Of a DNA stretch of 8,442 nucleotides, positions 1 to 6,897 are shown piece by piece; the first letter of the stretch is position 1, and each line of letters begins with the position of its first letter. The stretch is taken from NCBI GenBank assembly GCA_023460175.1, contig JAEWRC010000198.1, positions 1 to 8,442 of the forward strand. Reading direction: 5' to 3'. The notes under the pieces were generated by a model, which saw only the letters and a list, made by a program, of their open reading frames with translations, ran no database searches and was not told the origin of the DNA. This DNA is from Actinomycetes bacterium. Its GTDB lineage: Bacteria > Actinomycetota > Actinomycetes > Mycobacteriales > Mycobacteriaceae. A program made the position numbers and the translations under genes.

Positions 1-151
1 GGGTGGTGAGCCCGGGGGGGCCGCGCAGACGCCCCGGCACGAGATGGTCACCCAAACCTGAGCAGGGTGCCGCGGCACCCGCGATGAACTGCGACAACGC
101 GCCCCAAGAACGCGAGTTGTCAGCCGCGGTCCGCGGGCCCACGATCGAGGT
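1..151. other. Upstream flank, no assignable gene
   Basis: No gene can be supported here. On the plus strand the frame beginning at base 2 is open until a TGA at 59-61, so this could be the last 19 codons of a gene that begins outside the window, but the residues (Gly/Pro/Thr-rich) match nothing I recognise. An open frame from base 3 runs into the hydrolase gene out of frame; it looks like a GC-composition shadow. The only signal of interest is the promoter-like pair listed separately just before the hydrolase start. Confidence 0.4.
117..145 (+). promoter_or_regulatory. Candidate promoter for a leaderless hydrolase mRNA
   Basis: TTGTCA at 117-122 resembles a -35 box. After 17 nt, CACGAT at 140-145 keeps the A at position 2 and the T at position 6 of a TANNNT -10 box. 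Transcription would then begin six to seven bases downstream, almost exactly at the ATG at 152. No usable Shine-Dalgarno is present: the only GAGG (147-150) is one base from the ATG. Leaderless mRNAs are common in mycobacteria, so the arrangement is plausible, but the -10 lacks the leading T and the assignment is inference. Confidence 0.35.
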
Positions 152-1075
152 ATGGATATCGAGCAGTACGCCGCGTTTCTGCCCGCCGCCCGTCGCCACG
201 GCACGGTGGCGCCCGAGTCGACGTGGCTGCCGTGGCGGGGCCGGCGGATCCACATCGCCCGCGCGCTCGACCCGGCGGCCCCGGTCCGGATGATCGTCGT
301 GCACGGCGGCGGTGGCTACTCCGGTGCGCTGTGGCCGCTGGCCCGACTGGTCGCCGAGCAGGGAGTGGAGGTGCTCTCGCCGGACATGCCGCTGTACGGG
401 CACACCGAAGAGCCCGATCCGGGGGCGGTGCGCTACCGCGACTGGGTCGACCTGCTCTGCGACATCATGACCGAGGAGCGGCGCCGCGACGACCGGCCGA
501 TCGTGTTGTTCGGGGCGAGCATGGGCGGGATGCTGGCCTACGAGGCCGCGGCCCGCACCGGCGACGTCGCGGCCGTGCTGGCGACGTGCCTGCTCGACAT
601 GGCCGACCCGGCCGCGCTGTCGGCGGCCTCGCGCTGGAAGGTCAACGGTCGCCTGAGCGCCGCGTCGCTGCGAATCGCCGGGGCCGCACTGGGTTCCGTG
701 CGCGTCCCGATCCGCTGGATCGCCGACATGTCCGCGATGAGCCGCAACCCCGAGCTGTCGAAGCTGTGCGCCGAGGACCCGCGCGGCGGCGGCGTCAAGG
801 TGCCGCTGGGATTCCTGTCGAGCTGGGTGAGCTACCCGCACACCGCCCCCGAGCAGTACCGCGGGGCGCCGGTCACCCTGGTGCACCCGGCCGCGGACGC
901 CTGGACCCCTCCGGAGCGCAGTATCGCTTTCCTGCAACGGATCTCGGCGCCCACCCGCACCGTCCTGCTGGACAATTGCGGGCACTACCCGATCGAGGAG
1001 CCCGGCCTGACCCAACTCGAACAGACCGTCCGCGAGACACTCACGGCGGTGGTGGAGCAAGCCGATCGAAAATGA
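152..1075 (+). CDS. Alpha/beta-hydrolase fold protein, lipase/esterase-like
   Basis: A 307-residue soluble hydrolase with no signal peptide or membrane segment, so probably cytoplasmic. The fold's landmarks appear in order: an HGGGG oxyanion motif at residues 51-55 after a hydrophobic beta strand (MIVV), the nucleophile elbow GASMGG at 121-126 with Ser123, a probable acid Asp249 (HPAADAW) and the catalytic His278 (NCGHYP). Spacing and length fit the monoacylglycerol-lipase/serine-aminopeptidase-like branch, which cleaves ester or related bonds; the substrate cannot be read from the sequence. The ATG at 152 is chosen because it is the first start in frame and lies just after a promoter-like pair; there is no Shine-Dalgarno. 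The 3' end overlaps the convergent tetR gene by 35 bp. It may be unrelated to the ethanolamine genes or be a target of the same repressor; nothing here decides this. Confidence 0.88.
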   Translation: MDIEQYAAFLPAARRHGTVAPESTWLPWRGRRIHIARALDPAAPVRMIVVHGGGGYSGALWPLARLVAEQGVEVLSPDMPLYGHTEEPDPGAVRYRDWVDLLCDIMTEERRRDDRPIVLFGASMGGMLAYEAAARTGDVAAVLATCLLDMADPAALSAASRWKVNGRLSAASLRIAGAALGSVRVPIRWIADMSAMSRNPELSKLCAEDPRGGGVKVPLGFLSSWVSYPHTAPEQYRGAPVTLVHPAADAWTPPERSIAFLQRISAPTRTVLLDNCGHYPIEEPGLTQLEQTVRETLTAVVEQADRK

Positions 1076-1721
1076 GCCGCAGCTGCGCGGCGGCGTCCGG
1101 GCCGTAGCCGTGCCGGGGCAGCACCCGGTGCACCTGCGCGTCGACGGCGTGCACGATGGTTCGCGCGGTCAACTCGGGATCGGCGCCGCCGCGGTCGCAA
1201 CGCTTGAGGTGGTAGGCCACCTCGGCGCTGATCCGATCCTCGAAGTCCACCAGCGCGTCGAGGTCCCCGGCGGCGGTCGCGACCCGATGCAGCAGCGCGT
1301 GCAACCGCGGGCGATCGCTGTGCAACTCCACCACCAACTCCAGCACCTCGGTCATGGCGTCGTCGAACGGCGGTTCCTCGCGGCGCAGTCGGTCGAAGAC
1401 CTCCGTCAGCCGCTGCTCGGCGGTCCGCAGATGCCGGCCGGCCACCGCGCGCAGCAGCGCGTGCTTGTCGGGAAAGTACTGATACAGCGTGCCCACCGAC
1501 ACCCCGGCGCGCTCGGCGATGCGGTTGGTGGTGGCCGCGATGCCCTCCCGCGAGAACACCTGGGCCGCCGCCTCGATCAGGGTGTCGAGGGTTTCGCGCG
1601 ACCGCTGCTGGCGGGGTTTTCTGCGTGAGGTACCGATGCCGCCATTGTCGCCCAGGGCGCGGTGTTGACCAAGTGCGTTGCGGGCGGCCCAGAGTTCCGA
1701 CAGGCTGGACTCAACCGTCAC
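1041..1721 (-). CDS. TetR/AcrR-family transcriptional regulator
   Basis: A one-component repressor-type protein. From the GTG chosen here it is 226 residues. The N-terminal DNA-binding domain begins near PRQQRSRETL (about residues 36-45), continues through LIEAAAQVFSREG, and has its helix-turn-helix at about 64-83, ending in the family signature VSVGTLYQYFPDK. The remaining helical part should be the ligand-binding and dimerisation domain; the ligand is unknown. The frame stays open to an ATG at 1772, but that start would lie inside the divergent aldehyde dehydrogenase gene, so the GTG at 1721 is preferred. Even this leaves about 35 unusual residues before the domain, more than usual, and no good Shine-Dalgarno. 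An ATG at 1645 lies in another frame (see findings). It is divergent from the aldehyde dehydrogenase-eutBC operon, so local control of that operon is the best guess. The family is certain; the start is not. Confidence 0.85.
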   Translation of the reverse strand: MTVESSLSELWAARNALGQHRALGDNGGIGTSRRKPRQQRSRETLDTLIEAAAQVFSREGIAATTNRIAERAGVSVGTLYQYFPDKHALLRAVAGRHLRTAEQRLTEVFDRLRREEPPFDDAMTEVLELVVELHSDRPRLHALLHRVATAAGDLDALVDFEDRISAEVAYHLKRCDRGGADPELTARTIVHAVDAQVHRVLPRHGYGPDAAAQLRLIFDRLAPPPP

Positions 1722-1756
1722 GACCCGTGCCGAAAGCGCCGACCAGGAGGTTGACC
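1722..1756. promoter_or_regulatory. Divergent intergenic region with the aldehyde dehydrogenase RBS
   Basis: This 35-bp gap separates the assigned starts of tetR and the aldehyde dehydrogenase. It contains a strong Shine-Dalgarno, AGGAGG at 1745-1750, six bases before the ATG at 1757, and this fixes the dehydrogenase start. No clear -10/-35 pair was found for either direction, so the promoters probably lie partly inside the 5' end of the assigned tetR frame, another hint that tetR really begins further in. An 8-mer, GTTGACCA, occurs at 1664-1671 and again at 1750-1757, and an imperfect inverted repeat (GAGTTCC at 1692-1698, GGACTC at 1707-1712) could be part of an operator; both are weak. Confidence 0.5.
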
Positions 1757-3280
<1,524 letters not shown>

Positions 3281-3286
3281 CCGGCC

Positions 3287-3317
3287 CGTGACGCAACGCG
3301 GCAAGGAGAACGTCACG
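3287..3317 (+). promoter_or_regulatory. eutB ribosome-binding site in the loop of a 7-bp inverted repeat
   Basis: CGTGACG at 3287-3293 is perfectly complementary to CGTCACG at 3311-3317. The 17-base loop carries the Shine-Dalgarno AAGGAG (3303-3308), eight bases before the GTG start at 3317, and the first G of that start codon is the last paired base. The Shine-Dalgarno settles the eutB start. Whether the hairpin forms and matters for translation is inference; a 7-bp GC-rich stem with a 17-nt loop is only moderately stable. Confidence 0.5.
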
Positions 3318-4738
3318 TGAGGTTCCACCAACAGGTCGCGGGGGTCAACTACACGTTCGACGGCCTGGTCGACGTGCTGGCCAAGGCCACCCCGCTGCGG
3401 TCCGGCGATCAGCTCGCCGGGTGCGCGGCCGAACACGACGCCGAGCGGGCGGCCGCCGCCTGGGTGCTGGCCGATCTGCCGCTGGACACGTTCCTCAACC
3501 ACGTCGTGGTGCCGTACGAGACCGACGAGGTCACCCGGCTCATCATTGACGGCCACGACCGGGAGGCGTTCTCGGCGATCTCGCACCTGACCGTCGGCGG
3601 GTTCCGGGATTGGTTGCTGGAGAACATCTCCGGCGACGACGGGGCGCAGCGGATCGCGGCGGTGGTGCCGGGGCTGACCCCGGAGATGGTGGCGGCCACC
3701 TCGAAGCTGATGCGCAATCAGGACCTGATCGCGGTGTCGGCGGGGTTGCGGGTGTCCGCGGCGTTCCGCAGCACCATCGGCGTCCCCGGAACCATGGCGA
3801 CCCGGCTGCAGCCCAACCATCCGACCGACGACCCGCAGGGCATCGCCGCGGCGGTGCTCGACGGTCTGCTGCTGGGCTGCGGCGACGCCGTCATCGGGAT
3901 CAACCCGGCCACCGACTCCCCGCACGCGACCCGCGATCTGCTGCACGTGCTCGACACCATCCGGGACCGCTACGACATCCCGGTGCAGTCCTGCGTGCTG
4001 TCGCACATCACGACGACGATCGGGCTGATCGAGGAGGACGCGCCCGTCGACCTGGTGTTCCAGTCCATCGCGGGCACCGAGGGGGCCAACAAGGCCTTCG
4101 GGGTGGACCTGGCGCTGCTGCGCGAGGGCAACGCGGCGGCCCGGTCGCTGCAGCGCGGCACGGTCGGTAACAACGTGATGTACCTGGAGACCGGCCAGGG
4201 TTCGGCGCTCAGTTCCGGTGCGCACCTGGGCGTGGGCGGCAAGCCGGTGGATCAGCAGACCCTCGAGGCTCGCGCGTACGCGGTGGCTCGCGACCTGGAA
4301 CCGCTGCTGATCAACACGGTGGTCGGCTTCATCGGCCCGGAGTACCTCTACGACGGCAAGCAGATCATCCGGGCCGGGCTCGAGGACCACTTCTGCGGCA
4401 AGCTGCTGGGCCTGCCGATGGGGGTGGACGTCTGCTACACCAACCACGCCGAGGCCGACCAGAACGACATGGACACGCTGCTGACGCTGCTGGCCGCGGC
4501 CGGGGTGGCGTTCGTGATCACGGTGCCCGGCGCCGACGACGTGATGCTGGGCTATCAGAGCCTGTCGTTCCACGATGCGTTGACGACGCGGCGCACCCTG
4601 GGCCTGCGGCCGGCACCGGAGTTCGAGGCGTGGCTGCAGACGGTGGGCATGATCGACGACGCCGGCCGGCTGACCCCGTTCGACGCGCGCCGCTCGCCGC
4701 TGCGCGCGCTGGCCGCCCCCGGAGCGGAGCTGCCATGA
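3317..4738 (+). CDS. eutB: Ethanolamine ammonia-lyase large subunit EutB
   Basis: The 473-residue catalytic subunit of adenosylcobalamin-dependent ethanolamine ammonia-lyase, which converts ethanolamine to acetaldehyde and ammonia by a radical mechanism. The family's conserved blocks lie along a TIM barrel: FLNHVVVPYETDEVTRLI near 59-76, MATRLQPNHPTDD at 160-172 (Arg163 and Gln165 correspond to substrate-binding residues known in the E. coli enzyme), GINPATDSPH at 194-203 with Asn196, FQSIAGTEGANKAFG at 248-262, YLETGQGSALSSGAH at 289-303 with Glu291, and GVDVCYTNHAEADQNDMD at 369-386 with the substrate-contact Asp. It is slightly longer than E. coli EutB (about 453), mostly through a C-terminal tail. 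The GTG start is supported by AAGGAG at 3303-3308. Its TGA overlaps the eutC ATG, indicating translational coupling of the two subunits. No key residue appears to be missing. Confidence 0.97.
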   Translation: MRFHQQVAGVNYTFDGLVDVLAKATPLRSGDQLAGCAAEHDAERAAAAWVLADLPLDTFLNHVVVPYETDEVTRLIIDGHDREAFSAISHLTVGGFRDWLLENISGDDGAQRIAAVVPGLTPEMVAATSKLMRNQDLIAVSAGLRVSAAFRSTIGVPGTMATRLQPNHPTDDPQGIAAAVLDGLLLGCGDAVIGINPATDSPHATRDLLHVLDTIRDRYDIPVQSCVLSHITTTIGLIEEDAPVDLVFQSIAGTEGANKAFGVDLALLREGNAAARSLQRGTVGNNVMYLETGQGSALSSGAHLGVGGKPVDQQTLEARAYAVARDLEPLLINTVVGFIGPEYLYDGKQIIRAGLEDHFCGKLLGLPMGVDVCYTNHAEADQNDMDTLLTLLAAAGVAFVITVPGADDVMLGYQSLSFHDALTTRRTLGLRPAPEFEAWLQTVGMIDDAGRLTPFDARRSPLRALAAPGAELP

Positions 4739-5511
4739 CGACCGAAGACGTTGCTGTCCAAGAGTTCTGGGACGAACTGCGCAAGACCACCCGGGCGCGG
4801 ATCGGCCTGGGCCGGGCGGGCACCGCGCTGTCCACCCGCGCGGTGCTGGAGCTGGCCACCGCGCATGCCGCGGCCCGCGACGCGGTCCACGAGCCGCTGG
4901 ACGTCGAACGCCTGGTCGCCGACGTGCGCGGCTGCGGCCTGGGCGAGCCCACCGTGGTGGCCAGCCAGGCCGGCTCGCGCGCGGAGTACCTGCGCCGGCC
5001 CGACCTCGGTCGGCTACCTGCGGAGTCGACGACGGTGGCAGGCGGCGACCACGACATCGGCGTGGTCCTCGCCGACGGGCTGTCGCCGCTCGCGTTGACC
5101 CGCCACGGCGCACCGCTGCTGAGCGCACTGGTGGACCAGCTGGGGCCGCGGTACACGCTGGCACCGCCGGTGATCGCCACCCAGGCGCGGGTGGCGCTCG
5201 GCGACCACATCGGCGAGCGCGCCGGGTTCCGGACCGTGCTCGTCGTCATCGGCGAGCGCCCCGGCCTGAGCTTCGCCGACAGCCTGGGCATCTACCTGAC
5301 CCATCGGCCGCGGCCCGGCCGCACCGACGCCGACCGCAACTGCGTCTCCAACATCCACCCGCCGGACGGGCTGGGATACGCCGACGCCGCCCGGATCACC
5401 GCAGGCCTGCTGACCGGCGTGCTGGCGCTGGGGCGCTCCGGGGTCGACGTCAAGGACACCTCGCGGATGGCGCTGGATCCGGGTGCGGCGGCCCCGGAGC
5501 TGCCGGGGTGA
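4735..5511 (+). CDS. eutC: Ethanolamine ammonia-lyase small subunit EutC
   Basis: The 258-residue partner of EutB that helps hold adenosylcobalamin in the holoenzyme. Conserved blocks are ARIGLGRAGTALSTR at 21-35, VVASQAGSRAEYLRRPDLGR at 74-93, VVLADGLSP at 110-118, ALGDHIGE at 154-161, VIGERPGLS at 171-179, and SLGIYLTHRPRPGRTDADRN at 183-202 followed by CVSNIHPPDGLGY. The ATG at 4735 shares ATGA with the eutB stop and is preceded by a GGAGCGGAG run at 4721-4729; the frame is open 35 codons further upstream but that part lies inside eutB. It is shorter at the N terminus than the enteric EutC (about 295 residues in E. coli), lacking part of that protein's N-terminal extension. Known EutBC enzymes need AdoCbl and often a reactivase, EutA; none is visible here, so cofactor supply must come from elsewhere in the genome. 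Confidence 0.96.
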   Translation: MTTEDVAVQEFWDELRKTTRARIGLGRAGTALSTRAVLELATAHAAARDAVHEPLDVERLVADVRGCGLGEPTVVASQAGSRAEYLRRPDLGRLPAESTTVAGGDHDIGVVLADGLSPLALTRHGAPLLSALVDQLGPRYTLAPPVIATQARVALGDHIGERAGFRTVLVVIGERPGLSFADSLGIYLTHRPRPGRTDADRNCVSNIHPPDGLGYADAARITAGLLTGVLALGRSGVDVKDTSRMALDPGAAAPELPG

Positions 5512-5610
5512 GCCGGTAGGCGCGGCGCCGAGACCAGCGTCACGGCTGTGACCGGGCCCGTCGGGCAGCCCGCACGGCGATTTCGCCGGGACAGGGCCTG
5601 CCGGGGCATT
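5512..5610 (+). other. eutC-rplM spacer with small hairpins, possible weak termination region
   Basis: No gene is seen. The stretch holds a series of short inverted repeats: GGCG/CGCC around 5519-5529, GTCAC-GGCT-GTGAC at 5539-5552, and CGGCG-ATTT-CGCCG at 5575-5588. None is followed by a T-run apart from TTTT at 5609-5612, which also begins the -35 box of the rplM promoter. The eut operon may end here with an atypical terminator, since many mycobacterial terminators lack a U-tail, or transcripts may read through into rplM. GTCAC-GGCT-GTGAC could equally be a protein-binding palindrome. Confidence 0.35.
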
Positions 5611-5640
5611 TTGACCTGCACGGACGTCGGCCGGTAAGCT
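5611..5640 (+). promoter_or_regulatory. Sigma-A-type promoter for rplM-rpsI
   Basis: TTGACC at 5611-5616 matches five of six bases of the TTGACA -35 consensus. After 18 nt, TAAGCT at 5635-5640 fits the mycobacterial -10 pattern TANNNT. Transcription should begin near 5646-5648, giving a 5' leader of about 144 nt before the rplM GTG at 5791. This is the best promoter in the window and fits the strong constitutive expression expected of ribosomal protein genes. The start point is predicted, not observed. Confidence 0.75.
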
Positions 5641-5646
5641 CCTCCG

Positions 5647-5790
5647 TTGGTGTGCAACCGCCCCGGTGGGGCGCAGAACTCGGGTCAATGTCGGTCGCCG
5701 GGCTTCAGAGTTTGCACATTGACCGGCACCCGGTCCATTCCGGGATCCATTCTCCGGGCTCCCCGCCCGGATAACCGAGAGGTAAGCGCT
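5647..5790 (+). promoter_or_regulatory. Structured 5' leader of rplM, candidate cis-regulatory RNA
   Basis: This leader holds several perfect inverted repeats. Helix 1 pairs TGTGCAA (5651-5657) with TTGCACA (5712-5718). A local hairpin CGCCCC-GGT-GGGGCG lies at 5659-5673. Helix 2 pairs GGTCAATGT (5683-5691) with ACATTGACC (5716-5724), nine base pairs. Helix 3 is GACCGG-CAC-CCGGTC at 5721-5735. A last hairpin, TCCGGGC-TCCCC-GCCCGGA (5753-5771), ends six bases before the Shine-Dalgarno GAGAGG (5777-5782). Helix 2 shares bases with both helix 1 and helix 3, so the RNA could switch between two folds. Ribosomal protein leaders, including an L13 leader in Firmicutes, are known to bind their own product; whether this leader does so is inference. 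TCCATTC also occurs twice, at 5734-5740 and 5746-5752. Confidence 0.55.
5688..5774 (+). other. Possible 28-codon upstream ORF in the rplM leader
   Basis: An ATG at 5688 opens a 28-codon frame ending at TAA 5772-5774, 16 bases before the rplM GTG and in a different frame from rplM. The peptide has four histidines, LHIDRHPVHSGIHS being the relevant part, and no recognisable domain. There is only a weak purine stretch (GGG at 5682-5684) upstream, so translation is uncertain. A ribosome on it would melt helices 2 and 3 and the last hairpin of the leader. It could be a chance frame in GC-rich DNA. Confidence 0.2.
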
Positions 5791-6230
5791 GTGCCTACGT
5801 ACACGCCCAAGGCGGGTGACACCACGCGTCAGTGGTACGTCATCGACGCCACGGATGTGGTGCTCGGCCGCCTTGCCGTTGCAGCAGCCACCCTGTTGCG
5901 CGGCAAGCACAAGCCGACGTTCACCCCCAATGTCGACGGCGGTGACTTCGTCATCGTCATCAACGCCGACAAGGTCGCCATCAGCGGCGACAAGCTGCAG
6001 AAGAAGTTCGCTTACCGGCACTCGGGTTATCCCGGCGGCCTGCGCAAGCGCAGCATCGGCCAGCTGATGGACAAGCACCCGACCCGCGTGGTCGAGAACG
6101 CCATCCTCGGCATGCTGCCCCACACCAAGCTGGGGCGTCAGATCCAGAAGAAGCTGAAGGTCTACGCGGGCCCGGATCATCCGCACGCCGCGCAGCAGCC
6201 GATCGCATACGAGATCAAGCAGGTGAGCCA

Positions 6231-6234
<4 letters not shown>
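5791..6234 (+). CDS. rplM: 50S ribosomal protein L13
   Basis: The 147-residue L13, an early-assembling 23S rRNA-binding protein of the large subunit. The family's core is complete: WYVIDATDVVLGRLAVAAA at about 15-33, LLRGKHKPTFTPNVDGGDFV at 35-54 followed by VINADKVAISGDK, the YRHSGYPGGLRKR loop at 75-87, and AILGMLPHTKLGRQ at 104-117 leading into KLKVYAGPDHPHAAQQP. The GTG start gives the same length and MPTY beginning as M. tuberculosis L13 as I remember it, and has GAGAGG at 5777-5782 with eight-base spacing. The frame is open upstream to 5647, but that part carries no L13 similarity. It overlaps rpsI by four bases (GTGA), the usual rplM-rpsI operon, so L13 and S9 are made together, driven by the promoter at 5611-5640. 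Confidence 0.98.
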
Positions 6235-6767
<533 letters not shown>

Positions 6768-6781
6768 TACTGCGAGCAGGT

Positions 6782-6864
6782 CACTTTCTGGTCGCGAGCG
6801 TGCGTCGTTCCGCGTTTGCGGTCGCGTGTCGCATCGCGGACACGCACGCTCGCGCCGGAAAGTG
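6782..6864. repeat. Long imperfect palindrome between rpsI and glmM
   Basis: The two arms are 6782-6805 and 6842-6864. CGCGAGCGTGCGT (6793-6805) is perfectly complementary to ACGCACGCTCGCG (6842-6854), 13 bp. After a bulged T at 6792, another 10 bp pair (CACTTTCTGG with CCGGAAAGTG, one G-U). Toward the inside, TCCGCG (6809-6814) pairs with CGCGGA (6835-6840), and a 4-bp TGCG/CGCA pairing remains possible in the loop. The RNA would be a very stable hairpin. No T-run follows, so it is not a textbook intrinsic terminator; it could still end or attenuate the rplM-rpsI transcript, act as an RNase site, or be a copy of a dispersed palindromic element. Nothing in the region encodes protein. Confidence 0.75.
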
Positions 6865-6876
6865 GAAACCGACCAT

Positions 6877-6892
6877 CAAACCGGGAGGTTTG
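6877..6892 (+). promoter_or_regulatory. Hairpin that encloses the glmM Shine-Dalgarno
   Basis: CAAACC (6877-6882) pairs perfectly with GGTTTG (6887-6892) around the tetraloop GGGA, a GNRA-type loop. The Shine-Dalgarno GGGAGG (6883-6888) occupies the loop and the top two base pairs, nine bases before the ATG at 6898. The purine run fixes the glmM start; the hairpin is small (6 bp, half A-U) and could lower initiation or respond to temperature or ribosome loading. That role is inference. Confidence 0.45.
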
Positions 6893-6897
6893 TCTGT

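Noticed and set aside
1110..1628. A 172-codon plus-strand frame inside the tetR region
   Set aside because: It is antisense to the TetR domain, which has a clear helix-turn-helix signature; the plus-strand product has no family features.
1625..1756. Aldehyde dehydrogenase starting upstream at 1625
   Set aside because: The extra 44 residues are Arg/Pro-rich and overlap the tetR region; the ATG at 1757 has AGGAGG at the right distance and gives the usual family length.
1722..1756. Cobalamin riboswitch ahead of the B12-dependent eut operon
   Set aside because: The available leader is far too short for an AdoCbl riboswitch of about 200 nt, and no B12-box-like sequence was seen.
5647..5790. In-frame extension of rplM back to a TTG at 5647, right at the predicted transcription start, as a leaderless long L13
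   Set aside because: The 48 extra residues have no L13 similarity, L13 in mycobacteria is 147 residues, and the GTG at 5791 has a proper Shine-Dalgarno. The open frame is probably chance.
5014..6186. A 390-codon minus-strand frame across eutC, the rplM promoter and rplM
   Set aside because: It runs antisense through a promoter, a leader and two conserved genes and shows no recognisable domain.
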